Source: an uncultured Collinsella sp. (lineage in GTDB: Bacteria > Actinomycetota > Coriobacteriia > Coriobacteriales > Coriobacteriaceae). From it: a stretch of 42,023 bases of DNA. Location: assembly GCA_902490095.1 (NCBI GenBank), contig CABUCQ010000003.1, forward strand, positions 1 to 42,023, in the 5' to 3' direction. Shown here piece after piece: positions 15,507 to 23,764 of this stretch; within the stretch, counting starts at the first letter, position 1, and each line of letters begins with the position of its first letter. The position numbers and the translations under genes are program-made. The notes below the pieces were generated by a model. That model saw nothing but the letters and a program-made list of their open reading frames with translations, had not been told where the DNA came from and made no database searches.

Positions 15507-15624
15507 GGAGGCAGCCGGAGGACTTTACTCCCTGCTCGGACAGTCCTGCTCGCACGGAGAGCACATTAAGTGCTCTCCGGCTCGTGCGGAACTCGCGACG
15601 GAGCAAAGTCCTCCGTCCGCCTCC
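15507..15624. repeat. 118-bp nested inverted element between ygeX and ygeY
   Basis: The outer arms 15507-15531 and 15600-15624 are inverted repeats matching at 22 of 25 positions. Inside is a perfect 10-bp hairpin (CGGAGAGCAC / GTGCTCTCCG, 15555-15579). The whole element could fold into one long RNA stem or a cruciform. The size and form suit a small non-autonomous repeat element, or a processing/attenuation structure in the ygeX-ygeY transcript. No T-run follows, so it is not a standard terminator. Confidence 0.65.
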
Positions 15625-15691
15625 TACGTTTACTTGCTTGCCGGGTACTCGACCTCACGCTGCTTGGCACAAGTGATCTATCTGAAATATC

Positions 15692-15703
15692 TACCTGTAG
15701 GTA
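15692..15703. promoter_or_regulatory. 12-bp palindrome in the ygeY leader
   Basis: TACCTGTAGGTA is a perfect dyad 25 bases before the ygeY start codon. It is short, so chance is possible, but its position fits an operator. Confidence 0.3.
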
Positions 15704-15728
15704 AACCCTTGTAGAAAGGTTGACTGTT

Positions 15729-17114
15729 ATGACTAAGGAACTCGATTTCGAGGCAATTAAAAACGCTGCTGAGTCCCATCGTGCTGATATGACGCGTTTT
15801 CTTCGCGCAATGATTAGCCACCCCTCTGAGTCCTGCGAGGAGGGTGAGGTTGTCGCTTGCATTAAGGCCGAGATGGAGAGCCTTGGCTATGACGAGGTCA
15901 AGGTCGACGGCCTGGGCAACGTTATGGGCTTTATGGGCGAGGGCGACAAGATCATCGCCATCGACTCCCACATCGACACCGTCGGCATCGGCAACATCGA
16001 GAACTGGGACGCCGATCCCTATGAGGGCTACGAGACCGACGAGATCATCTACGGCCGCGGCGGCTCTGACCAGGAGGGCGGCATGGCTTCCGCTACCTAC
16101 GCTGCCAAGATGATGAAGGACATGGGCCTCATCCCCGAGGGCTACAAGATCATGGTCGTCGGCACCGTCCAGGAAGAGGACTGCGACGGCATGTGCTGGC
16201 AGTACATCTACAACAAGGACGGCATTAAGCCCGAGTTCGTCATTTCCACCGAGCCCACCGACGGCGGCATCTATCGCGGTCACCGCGGCCGCATGGAGAT
16301 CCGCGTCGACGTTCACGGCACCTCCTGCCACGGCTCCGCTCCCGACCGCGGCGACAACGCCATCTACAAGATGGCCGACATCATCGCCGACGTCCGCGCC
16401 CTCAACAACAACGGCTGTGACGAGTCGACCGACATCAAGGGCCTCGTCAAGATGCTCGACCCCAAGTACAACCCCGAGCACTTCGAGGATGCCCGCTTCC
16501 TGGGCCGCGGCACCTGCACCGTCAGCCAGATCTTCTACACCAGCCCCAGCCGCTGCGCTGTCGCTGACTCCTGCGCCATCTCCATCGACCGTCGCATGAC
16601 CGCCGGTGAGACCTGGGAGTCCTGCCTGGAAGAGATCCGTAACCTGCCGGCCGCCAAGAAGTACGGCGACGACGTGAAGGTCTCCATGTACATGTACGAC
16701 CGTCCGTCCTGGACCGGCGAGGTCTACGAGACCGAGGCTTACTTCCCCACGTGGATCAACAAGGAGACCGCTCCGCACGTCAAGGCCCTCGTCGACGCCC
16801 ACAAGGCCATGTTCGGTGACGAGCGCATCGGCTGCGAGCCCAGCATGGACAAGCGCACCGGTCGCCCGCTGTGCGACAAGTGGACCTTCTCCACGAACTG
16901 CGTTTCCATCCAGGGCCGCTATGGCATCCCCTGCGTCGGCTTCGGCCCGGGTGCCGAGTCTCAGGCTCACGCTCCCAACGAGGTCACCTACAAGGACGAC
17001 CTGGTCACCGCTGCCGCCATGTATGTGGCTGCCCTGAACCTCTACGATCCGAGCCAGGCCGATGGCGACGCCACCGTGTTCCGCGCCGGTCTGACCAACA
17101 ACAAGATCGATTAG
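15729..17114 (+). CDS. ygeY: YgeY family M20 metallohydrolase
   Basis: A 461-residue cytoplasmic hydrolase of the M20/ArgE/DapE family, annotated in related genomes as a selenium-metabolism hydrolase. Likely two-metal ligands can be seen: the His in AIDSHIDTVG (about 84), the Asp in GRGGSDQEGG (about 116), the Glu pair in QEEDCDG (about 151), the Glu in STEPTDG (about 178) and the His in QAHAPNE near the C-terminus. A dimerisation lid domain lies between about 190 and 320. In this pathway it is expected to cleave an amide or ureido bond of a purine breakdown intermediate; the exact substrate is not proven. The ATG at 15729 has GAAAGG 9 bases upstream. It lies between ygeX and ygeW on the same strand, but the gaps of 237 and 201 bases allow separate promoters. 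Confidence 0.9.
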   Translation: MTKELDFEAIKNAAESHRADMTRFLRAMISHPSESCEEGEVVACIKAEMESLGYDEVKVDGLGNVMGFMGEGDKIIAIDSHIDTVGIGNIENWDADPYEGYETDEIIYGRGGSDQEGGMASATYAAKMMKDMGLIPEGYKIMVVGTVQEEDCDGMCWQYIYNKDGIKPEFVISTEPTDGGIYRGHRGRMEIRVDVHGTSCHGSAPDRGDNAIYKMADIIADVRALNNNGCDESTDIKGLVKMLDPKYNPEHFEDARFLGRGTCTVSQIFYTSPSRCAVADSCAISIDRRMTAGETWESCLEEIRNLPAAKKYGDDVKVSMYMYDRPSWTGEVYETEAYFPTWINKETAPHVKALVDAHKAMFGDERIGCEPSMDKRTGRPLCDKWTFSTNCVSIQGRYGIPCVGFGPGAESQAHAPNEVTYKDDLVTAAAMYVAALNLYDPSQADGDATVFRAGLTNNKID

Positions 17115-17133
17115 TCCCATTCCTCGATCTTGT

Positions 17134-17162
17134 TGAGCCGGGGACAGCTCGTGTCCCCGGCA
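17134..17162 (+). terminator. Strong GC hairpin after ygeY
   Basis: GCCGGGGACA and TGTCCCCGGC form a perfect 10-bp stem with a 5-base loop, about 20 bases after the ygeY stop. No T-run follows, so it may stabilise the upstream mRNA or terminate only partly. Confidence 0.45.
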
Positions 17163-17315
17163 CCCCCTGTTGACTTGGGGCCCGCGGTCGTTATCTCCCA
17201 TGCTTCCTCGACGGTAGCGGGTCCTCGTCATAGTGCTCTGCATGTTCTAGCCACACGCGCATGCCGGAGCACATCTACTCATTGCAATCGTTTCATCTTT
17301 GGAAAGGATATTTAC

Positions 17316-18518
17316 ATGGACGCCAAGTTTACCGAGCTCGTCGAGCAGCTGAACGGCCTCGATTTTAAGGGCATGTACGGCAGCGACTTCCTGCACACCT
17401 GGGATAAGACCACCGATGAGCTCAAGGCGCTCTACATCGTCGCCGACGCCCTGCGCGAGCTGCGCGAGAACAACGTTTCGTCCAAGATCTTCGATTCGGG
17501 TCTGGCCGTCTCCCTGTTCCGTGACAACTCCACCCGTACGCGCTTCTCCTTCTCTAAGGCAGCCAACCTGCTCGGCCTTGAGCTGCAGGACCTGGACGAG
17601 AAGAAGTCCCAGATCGCCCACGGCGAGACCGTCCGCGAGACCGCTACCATGATCTCCTTCATGGCCGACGTCATCGGCATCCGCGACGACATGTACATCG
17701 GCAAGGGCGACGCCTACATGGCCGAGGTCTCCGAGTCTGTCCAGCAGGCCTACGAGGACGGCGTTCTGGATCACCGCCCCACGCTCATCTCCCTGCAGTC
17801 CGATTCCGACCACCCCACGCAGTCCTCTGCCGACATGCTCTACCTCATCAACGAGTTTGGCGGCCTCGAGAACCTCAAGGGCAAGAAGGTTGCCGTCACC
17901 TGGGCCTATTCGCCCTCTTACGGCAAGCCGCTGTCCTGCCCGCAGTCGCTGATCAGCCTGCTGCCCCGCTTTGGCATGGACGTCACCCTGGCCCACCCCG
18001 AGGGCTATGACCTCATGCCCGAGGTCGTCGAGCGCGCCAAGGGCTATGCCGCCGAGTCCGGCACCACCTTTAAGCAGGTCAACACCATGGCCGAGGCCTT
18101 CGAGGGCGCCGACATCGTGATCCCCAAGAGCTGGGCTCCGTTTGCCGCCATGGAGAAGCGTACCAACCTGTACGCCGAGGGCGACGACGCCGGCATCGCA
18201 GCGCTCGAGAAGGAACTGCTCGCCCAGAACGCCACCCATCAGGACTGGTGCTCCACGACCGAACTCATGGAGAAGACCGCCAACGGCCAGGACACCATCT
18301 TTATGCACCCGCTGCCCGCCGACATCTCCGGTGTCTCCTGCGAGCACGGCGAGGTTAACGCCGACGTCTTCGACATGCACCGCGTGGGCATGTACAAGGA
18401 GGCCAGCTACAAGCCGTACGCCATCGCTGCCATGATGTTCCTGCAGAAGGTTGCCGATCCCGCCGCTACCCTCAAGGCCCTCGACGAGCGCAACACCGCC
18501 CGTTGGCTCCAGGCCTAA
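17316..18518 (+). CDS. ygeW: YgeW family carbamoyltransferase
   Basis: A 400-residue protein of the aspartate/ornithine carbamoyltransferase family. The carbamoyl-phosphate loop is S72-TRTR, followed by FSFSKAANLLG. A second conserved element, HPTQSSADM (about 167-175), is also present. HPLP (H331) is the second conserved carbamoyl-phosphate/amino acid site of this family. In YgeW-type clusters the enzyme is thought to work in reverse, releasing carbamoyl phosphate from a ureido compound for ATP synthesis; the amino acid partner is uncertain. The ATG at 17316 has GGAAAGGA about 8 bases upstream; a longer upstream frame has no ribosome site. A terminator follows the gene. Confidence 0.92.
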   Translation: MDAKFTELVEQLNGLDFKGMYGSDFLHTWDKTTDELKALYIVADALRELRENNVSSKIFDSGLAVSLFRDNSTRTRFSFSKAANLLGLELQDLDEKKSQIAHGETVRETATMISFMADVIGIRDDMYIGKGDAYMAEVSESVQQAYEDGVLDHRPTLISLQSDSDHPTQSSADMLYLINEFGGLENLKGKKVAVTWAYSPSYGKPLSCPQSLISLLPRFGMDVTLAHPEGYDLMPEVVERAKGYAAESGTTFKQVNTMAEAFEGADIVIPKSWAPFAAMEKRTNLYAEGDDAGIAALEKELLAQNATHQDWCSTTELMEKTANGQDTIFMHPLPADISGVSCEHGEVNADVFDMHRVGMYKEASYKPYAIAAMMFLQKVADPAATLKALDERNTARWLQA

Positions 18519-18540
18519 AGCCGGGTTGAGGTAAGCCATG

Positions 18541-18579
18541 TAAAGGGGGCGCTCTGCCAACCGGCGGGGTGCCCCTTTT
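18541..18579 (+). terminator. Rho-independent terminator after ygeW
   Basis: AAAGGGG and CCCCTTTT flank a GC-rich interior (CGCTCTGCCAACCGGCGG), and the stem runs into TTTTT. It closes the ygeX-ygeY-ygeW section. Confidence 0.75.
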
Positions 18580-18668
18580 TGCATCGCGGGCGTGCGGGAT
18601 AAGCGCTTTCGATGTTGGATGCCCGCGGCGCGAGTTATGGGTACGATGGTTTCAGGGGAGGTATCACC

Positions 18669-19283
18669 ATGAAACTTGGATGCGTCATTATGGCTTCGGG
18701 CGAGGGCAAGCGGTTTGGCTCTAACAAGATGCTTGCCGATATCTATGGCGAGCCGCTGATTGCCCGGACCATCGATTCGGTTCCCCGGGGCTTTGACGTC
18801 GTGGTTTCGACGCGTTGGCCCGAGGTCGCTCAGATTTGCGAGGACAAGCATTGCCCGTGCGTGCTGCACGACGGCGAGCTGCGCAGCGAAAGCGTCCGTG
18901 CGGGCCTTTCATGGGGAGTCGAACGCAACTGGAAAGGTTGCCTCTTTTTGCCGGGCGACCAGCCGCTCGTGAGTTCGGGTTCATTTGAGGCTATGGTTCG
19001 TGCGTTTGACGAGCGTGGCCGCAAGCATCCGGTGCGTCTTGCGTGCAACGGTGAGCCTTCGAGCCCGGTGCTCTTTCCGGCGGAACTGCTCGATGCACTT
19101 ATGTGTCTTGAGGGCAAGGACGGCGGCGGTTCGATCCTCAAGGACCGTACCGACGTGGTGCTGGTCGAGGCGCGTGCCTACGAGCTGTGGGACGTCGATA
19201 CCGCCAAGGGACAGCAACGCATAACGGAGCATATCGCCGCCTGCTCGTATTTTGATCGCGTGGCCAACTGCATCAATCAATAA
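18669..19283 (+). CDS. mocA: Molybdenum hydroxylase accessory nucleotidyltransferase (MocA/YgfJ family)
   Basis: A 204-residue protein of the MobA-like nucleotidyltransferase fold. The N-terminal signature MASGEGKRFGSNKML (8-22) replaces the usual LAAGxGxRxGxxK nucleotide loop. A PGDQPLVSS segment (about 96-104) carries the metal-binding Asp. In the family, MocA adds CMP to molybdopterin-Mo to make the cytosine dinucleotide cofactor used by xanthine dehydrogenase-type enzymes. E. coli keeps ygfJ in the same kind of cluster. The ATG at 18669 follows GGGGAGG 8 bases upstream. It ends 9 bases before hyuA and shares its transcript. Confidence 0.85.
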   Translation: MKLGCVIMASGEGKRFGSNKMLADIYGEPLIARTIDSVPRGFDVVVSTRWPEVAQICEDKHCPCVLHDGELRSESVRAGLSWGVERNWKGCLFLPGDQPLVSSGSFEAMVRAFDERGRKHPVRLACNGEPSSPVLFPAELLDALMCLEGKDGGGSILKDRTDVVLVEARAYELWDVDTAKGQQRITEHIAACSYFDRVANCINQ

Positions 19284-19292
19284 GGAGCAATT

Positions 19293-20660
19293 ATGATCAT
19301 CATCAAAAACGGCGCGCTCGTGACGCCCCAGGGGCTTCGCCGCGCCGATCTTGCCATGGAGGGCGATAAGATTGTGCGGATTGCCGCGGCGATTGAGCCG
19401 GCCGAGGGCGATACCGTCCAGGATGCCGTGGGCTGTTGGGTGTTCCCCGGCTTTATCGACGGCCACACGCACATGCAGTGCTGGACTGGCATGGATTGGA
19501 CAGCCGATAGCTTTGAAACCGGCACGCGTGCGGCTGCCTGCGGCGGTACGACGACCATCGTGGACTACGCGACGGCCGATCGCGGCGTGACCATGCCCGA
19601 CGCCCTTGCCGAGTGGCATCGCCGTGCCGACGGAACCTGCACGGCCAACTACGCCTTTCATATGGCACTCGCCGAGTGGAATGAGCGCAACCGCGCCGAT
19701 CTTTCGCCTATGCGCGAGGCGGGCGTATCGTCGTTTAAGACCTACTTTGCCTACGATCATTTGCGCCTGGACGATGCCGAGACGCTCGAGGTGCTCGAGG
19801 AGCTCAAGCGTATTGGCGGCATACTGTGCGTGCATTGCGAGAACGGTACGCTGGTGAATGAGCTGCAGAAGCGCGTGTACGAGCAGGGGATTCATGGGCC
19901 CGAGGGGCATGCGCTCAGCCGTCCGGACGCGTGCGAGGGTGAGGCCGTGAGCCGCCTGCTGTATCTGGCGCACCTGGCCGGGGACGCTCCGGTCAACGTG
20001 GTGCACCTTTCGACCAAGCTGGGGCTCGAGGCCATCCGTGCTGCCAAAGCGCGCGGGCAGAAGAATATCTATGTCGAGACCTGCCCCCAGTATCTGATGC
20101 TCGACGACACCTGTTATCTGGAGCAGGGCGAGGACGGCTTTGCGGGCGCCAAGTATGTGATGAGCCCGCCGCTGCGCCATGCCGGTGACCGTGCCGCGCT
20201 GCGCGAGGCGCTTGTGGCCGGCGAGATCGATACTATCGCCACCGACCACTGCAGCTTTAACCTGCACGGGCAAAAGGACCGCGGGCGCGACGATTTCCGC
20301 GCGATTCCCAACGGCGGGCCCGGCGTGGAGCATCGTCCCGTCGCGATTGCCACGAGCTTTGAGGGACAGCTGGGCCCCGAGGACCTTTGCCGCCTGATGA
20401 GCGAGAGCCCGGCGCGCGTGTTTGGCATGTACCCGCGCAAGGGCTGTCTTGCCGAGGGCTCCGATGCCGATGTGTGCGTGTGGGATCCCCAGGCGCGCTG
20501 GACCATTCGCGCGGCGACACAGCATCAGGCTGTGGACTACACGCCGCTCGAGGGTTTTGAGGCACATGGCCGCGCCAAGGCCGTGTTTGTGAACGGCGTG
20601 CTGGCGGCACGCGACGGCGAGCCCACCGGAGCCCAGCCCGGCCGCTACGTCCCCCGCTAG
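19293..20660 (+). CDS. hyuA: D-hydantoinase/dihydropyrimidinase family amidohydrolase
   Basis: A 455-residue cytoplasmic amidohydrolase with the full binuclear metal set: H58 and H60 (GFIDGHTHM), the carboxylated lysine K149 (SFKTYFAYDH), H181 (CVHCENG), H238 (VVHLS) and D318 (IATDHCSFN). It opens cyclic amide rings such as hydantoins and dihydropyrimidines. In selenium-dependent hydroxylase clusters it probably acts on a reduced purine or allantoin-like ring product. AAGGAG lies 6 bases before the ATG and mocA ends 9 bases upstream, so the two are translated from one mRNA. The 67-bp palindrome that follows may end the transcript. Confidence 0.92.
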   Translation: MIIIKNGALVTPQGLRRADLAMEGDKIVRIAAAIEPAEGDTVQDAVGCWVFPGFIDGHTHMQCWTGMDWTADSFETGTRAAACGGTTTIVDYATADRGVTMPDALAEWHRRADGTCTANYAFHMALAEWNERNRADLSPMREAGVSSFKTYFAYDHLRLDDAETLEVLEELKRIGGILCVHCENGTLVNELQKRVYEQGIHGPEGHALSRPDACEGEAVSRLLYLAHLAGDAPVNVVHLSTKLGLEAIRAAKARGQKNIYVETCPQYLMLDDTCYLEQGEDGFAGAKYVMSPPLRHAGDRAALREALVAGEIDTIATDHCSFNLHGQKDRGRDDFRAIPNGGPGVEHRPVAIATSFEGQLGPEDLCRLMSESPARVFGMYPRKGCLAEGSDADVCVWDPQARWTIRAATQHQAVDYTPLEGFEAHGRAKAVFVNGVLAARDGEPTGAQPGRYVPR

Positions 20661-20686
20661 CAGCAAAGATGCCGTGTCCCCTCCGC

Positions 20687-20753
20687 AGTTGCGGTGAAAT
20701 ACGGACTGTTTGCGGCCGTCATACGGCCAAACAGTCCGTATTTCACCGCAACT
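20687..20753. repeat. 67-bp palindromic repeat, copy 1
   Basis: Arms of 26 bases (20687-20712, 20728-20753) are exact reverse complements and the centre adds a GGCCGT/ACGGCC stem. A second copy lies at 23471-23537. It sits between the convergent ends of hyuA and yqeC and could terminate both transcripts, though there is no T-run. Confidence 0.9.
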
Positions 20754-20769
20754 GACGAGATGGGGCCGG

Positions 20770-21504
20770 CTATTTGAGGCTGGTGGCGATGATGGGGCGG
20801 TCGAGAGCTGCGTCGAAGCGATCTGCCATCGTGGGGTCGCTGAGCGTGTCGACTTGGTTGAGCACGACGCGTGCGGTGCTGAGATTCAGCGCCTGCATCT
20901 CGGCATTGAGCACCTGGGCGACGCGCTCGGGCGTGGCGATGTCGGTGAGCTCGCAGCCGCAACGCTCGCAAAAGAGCTCGGGGCGGTGGACGGCTTCGTT
21001 GATGGGCTTGCCGAGCCCTGAGGCGCCGGCGATCCAGACGATGTTGGCCGTGCCAGAGGGAATTACCGGCTCCCGGGCGGCGTGGGCCTTGAGCGGGAGC
21101 CGCTTGCTGCCGTCCGCCTCGGCCAGGACGTAGTCAAAGCGCTGCGCCAGCTGGTCGAGCGGCTCGGCAGGGGCGGAGAGCTTGCCCGTCTGGGAGTCCA
21201 AGACACCTGTCTGGCAGATGCTTCCCCGCACAAGCCCCGCGCAGGCCTCGCAGGTGCAGCCTGGGGCGTGTGGGGCACCTGGCTTCCAAGGCGCGGCGTC
21301 CAGGCGACGATTCGACCCGTCCCATGGCACGCCGGCAATGGGAAGCATATGCGTGGTGGTGCAGAGGAGCACGCGGCCACCAGCGCGCATGAGCTCAAGA
21401 CCCAGCGTTTTGAGCAACGTCGACTTGCCGCCGCTGCCGATAATCGCGGTAATGCCCGGCTCGATCCTGAGCGCCGAGGCAAGATTGCCGCTAACCGTTT
21501 CCAT
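20770..21504 (-). CDS. yqeC: Selenium-dependent hydroxylase accessory protein YqeC
   Basis: A 244-residue protein of the YqeC family, found alongside selenium-dependent molybdenum hydroxylases. A P-loop GSGGKST (23-29) follows a beta strand, so nucleotide binding is expected. Residues from about 70 to 100 contain several Cys (PGCTCEACAG and ICQTG), a possible metal or selenium site not explained by the P-loop fold. EADGSKRLPLKAHAAREPV (about 130-148) is the family's most conserved stretch. The role in cofactor maturation is inferred from genome context; the reaction is unknown. It is the only reverse-strand gene of the cluster, divergent from yqeB across about 100 bases. Confidence 0.85.
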   Translation of the reverse strand: METVSGNLASALRIEPGITAIIGSGGKSTLLKTLGLELMRAGGRVLLCTTTHMLPIAGVPWDGSNRRLDAAPWKPGAPHAPGCTCEACAGLVRGSICQTGVLDSQTGKLSAPAEPLDQLAQRFDYVLAEADGSKRLPLKAHAAREPVIPSGTANIVWIAGASGLGKPINEAVHRPELFCERCGCELTDIATPERVAQVLNAEMQALNLSTARVVLNQVDTLSDPTMADRFDAALDRPIIATSLK

Positions 21505-21605
21505 CTGTTCACCGCCGTATAATACTGTGATAATAAATAATCATCAGAGTAGCGGTCGAACCGCTTTGCTCTGTTCAAACCGTAGCACAGGGAGGTGCCC
21601 CGGGA
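21505..21605. promoter_or_regulatory. Divergent promoter region, yqeC / yqeB
   Basis: The 101-base gap is AT-rich and contains TATAAT at 21518-21523, a perfect -10 box on the forward strand, about 80 bases before the yqeB start. A matching -35 is not evident. Overlapping promoters for both genes are likely. Confidence 0.45.
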
Positions 21606-22400
21606 ATGCTCGTTTATGTTCGCGGCGCCGGCGATATCGCCACGGGCGTCGCCGCTCGCTTGGTGCGCGCCGGCGTGTCGGTTGTCATGGCCGATATCGC
21701 GGTTCCCACGTGCATCCGCCGCACAATCAGTTTTTGCGAGGCCATTCGCCTGGGCGAGGTCGAGGTCGAGGGCATTCGCGCTCGCTTGGCGCAGACGCCG
21801 GCAGAGGCGCTTGCAATTACCGAGGCCGGAGACGTCGCCGTTGTGGTAGACCCCCAGGTCAAGATGCTCGATGAGCTTAAACCCGCAGCTGTGGTCGACG
21901 CGATTCTGGCCAAGCGCAACCTGGGCACCACGCGCGACATGGCGCCTACCGTCATCGCCGTGGGGCCGGGCTTTACCGCGCCGGTCGATTGCGACGCCGT
22001 GGTCGAGACTATGCGCGGGCATTATTTGGGCCGCGTGATTACCCAGGGCTCACCCCAGCCCAACACGGGCGTGCCGGGCATGATCGGCGGATACGGCAAG
22101 GAACGTGTTATCCACAGCCCCGCTGTTGGCGTGTTTAGGTCCGACCATGCGATCGGCGACATAGTGAGCGCCGGCGAGTGCGTTGGATACGCGGGCGATA
22201 CGCCCATGTACACGCAGATCGATGGCTGTCTGCGCGGGCTTTTGGCGAACGGCGTGCAGGTGACTGAGGGCTTTAAATGCGCCGATGTCGATCCGCGCGG
22301 CGATGCCAGCTATATCAACTATATTTCGGACAAGGCGACGTCGGTCGGCGGCGGTGTGCTCGAGGCACTCGCCATGCTCACCGGTGTATTCCAGGGATAG
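21606..22400 (+). CDS. yqeB: Selenium-dependent molybdenum hydroxylase system protein YqeB
   Basis: A 264-residue protein of the YqeB (EF2563-like) family. It starts with a Rossmann-type strand-loop-helix, VYVRGAGDIATGVAARLVRAG (3-23), followed by VVMADIAVP. The family's GPGFTAPVDCDAVVETMRGH (about 119-138) and NTGVPGMIGGYGKERVIHSP (about 152-171) segments are present. Family members occur only with selenium-dependent hydroxylases and are believed to help insert or protect the labile selenium; the chemistry is unproven. A GGGAGGT-type ribosome site lies upstream of the ATG. The stop is 9 bases before the xdhC family start, so the two are one operon. Confidence 0.88.
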   Translation: MLVYVRGAGDIATGVAARLVRAGVSVVMADIAVPTCIRRTISFCEAIRLGEVEVEGIRARLAQTPAEALAITEAGDVAVVVDPQVKMLDELKPAAVVDAILAKRNLGTTRDMAPTVIAVGPGFTAPVDCDAVVETMRGHYLGRVITQGSPQPNTGVPGMIGGYGKERVIHSPAVGVFRSDHAIGDIVSAGECVGYAGDTPMYTQIDGCLRGLLANGVQVTEGFKCADVDPRGDASYINYISDKATSVGGGVLEALAMLTGVFQG

Positions 22401-22409
22401 GAAATTGCA

Positions 22410-23453
22410 ATGGAAAAGCTCGATGTTGTGAATGCGGCGCTTGCCGCCCTGCGTGCTGGCGAGACGTGCGAGCTGGTGGTCGTGGCCGGCACGGCGGGGT
22501 CGTCGCCGCGCGGCGTGGGCGCCTGGATGGTCGTCTTTGCCGACGGTAGCCAGGCGGGCACCATCGGCGGCGGTAAGATCGAGCTCTTTGCGCTGGACGA
22601 GGCACGCGAGCTCCTGAGCGCGGGACAGTCGCGTCTGGTCCGCTACACCATGGGCGGCGAGAACTCCGATACCGGCATGATCTGCGGCGGAGCCATCTGC
22701 CTGTGCTATTTGCACCTGGACGCGACCAAGGCACCGTTGTTCCAGTCGGCTGCCGACGTCTTGGCATATCGACGCATCGGCGACTTCGTCATCGACTTTG
22801 AACCGTTTATCGCAAACGCGCTCGAAGGCGATGTGGCCGAGTACCATGGCGAGGCATCGCGCCATACCATTGCGGGCTGCCCCGGGCTTTCACTGGTGGA
22901 GGAGGGGAGTAACGTCACCTACACCAACGCTGCCTCTGAGATTCCCGCGGCGCACATCGAGACGCTCTGCCCCGAGGGCCTGACCTACATCTTTGGCTGC
23001 GGACACGTGGGCGCCGCGACGGCGCGCGTGCTCACGGCGGCGGGCTTTGCCGTCGTGGCCTGCGATGACCGCCCCGGCACGTTGACGCCCGAATGGGTGC
23101 CCGGTGTCTACGATCGTCGCCTGGTCGATTACAAGAACCTGAGCGAGCTGTGTCCCATCGGTCCGCGCGACTTGGTGGTCGTCGCCACGGCGGGTCACAA
23201 GTCCGATATCGACGTGGTGATTCAGGCCATGCGTGCCAAGCCTGCCTATCTGGGCTGTCTGGGTTCGCGCCGCAAGACGGCCTTTGTGCGTGCCCGCCTG
23301 GAGCAGGAAGGTTTTACGCAGGACCAGATCGACGAGCTGCACCTTCCGATCGGCGCTGCCATCGAGGCCGAGGACCCCAAGGAGATCGCCATCTCCATCG
23401 CCGCCGAGATGATCCACCTGCGCCGCACCAAACTCGTCCCCCGCAAGCGCTAA
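22410..23453 (+). CDS. xdhC: XdhC/CoxI family molybdenum cofactor insertion protein
   Basis: A 347-residue protein with the two-part XdhC layout. The N-terminal XdhC_CoxI domain (about 10-90) has the GSSPRGVGAWMVV and GTIGGGKIE motifs and a CGGAI segment (about 92-96). The C-terminal Rossmann domain (about 190-330) starts at YIFGCGHVGAATARVL and has CDDRPG as the strand-2 acidic end and LGSRRK further on. XdhC proteins bind the molybdenum cofactor, oversee its sulfuration and pass it to xanthine dehydrogenase-type apoproteins; here selenium may replace sulfur. It is second in an operon with yqeB. The palindrome at 23471 lies just after it. A structural hydroxylase gene is absent nearby; the only one in the window is at its left edge. 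Confidence 0.9.
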   Translation: MEKLDVVNAALAALRAGETCELVVVAGTAGSSPRGVGAWMVVFADGSQAGTIGGGKIELFALDEARELLSAGQSRLVRYTMGGENSDTGMICGGAICLCYLHLDATKAPLFQSAADVLAYRRIGDFVIDFEPFIANALEGDVAEYHGEASRHTIAGCPGLSLVEEGSNVTYTNAASEIPAAHIETLCPEGLTYIFGCGHVGAATARVLTAAGFAVVACDDRPGTLTPEWVPGVYDRRLVDYKNLSELCPIGPRDLVVVATAGHKSDIDVVIQAMRAKPAYLGCLGSRRKTAFVRARLEQEGFTQDQIDELHLPIGAAIEAEDPKEIAISIAAEMIHLRRTKLVPRKR

Positions 23454-23764
23454 TCGGATCCCCACCAATAAGTTGCGGTGAAATACGGACTGTTTAAGCC
23501 TGTTAGGCCGCCCAACAGTCCCTATTTCACCGCAACTGCTTTTTGGGATCCATTTGTGCGGGGGAGTTGTGGAGTTGTGCAGGCAGACGAGGTTTTTCTG
23601 GAAATACGCACCCAATGCGCGTATAGTACCGATTGTTTTGTCGGCTCCTGCTGCGTCGAGTCCAAACCGTGAAATGCCATGAGCGGCGCGGATGCAGCCA
23701 GGAGGCACGAGGACAACCCATCGTGGCCACGCCCCGTGCTTAAAACCCCAAGAAGGAGTGAACA
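23454..23764. other. Junction region between xdhC and the ribosomal operon
   Basis: These 311 bases contain the second 67-bp palindrome (23471-23537) and a possible forward -10 box TATAGT (23623-23628) with no good -35. No remnant of rplX or rplN can be read in any frame. AAGAAGGAG just before 23765 is the ribosome site of rplE. Confidence 0.6.
23471..23537. repeat. 67-bp palindromic repeat, copy 2
   Basis: The outer arms match copy 1 (20687-20753) except for one base (CCCTATTT instead of CCGTATTT) and a changed centre, GCC-TGTTA-GGC. The equal length and conserved arms with a variable centre mark it as a dispersed palindromic element. Confidence 0.88.

Noticed and set aside
15678..17243. 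Long reverse-strand frame opposite ygeY
   Set aside because: It mirrors ygeY codons in a GC-rich gene, is low complexity (Val/Gly/Asp), and has no ribosome site. Similar frames oppose ygeW, hyuA, rpoA and secY and were dropped for the same reason.
20687..20753. Palindrome as an ordinary rho-independent terminator
   Set aside because: It is far longer than a terminator stem, has no T-run, and recurs nearly unchanged at 23471; a dispersed repeat fits better, though it may also end transcripts.
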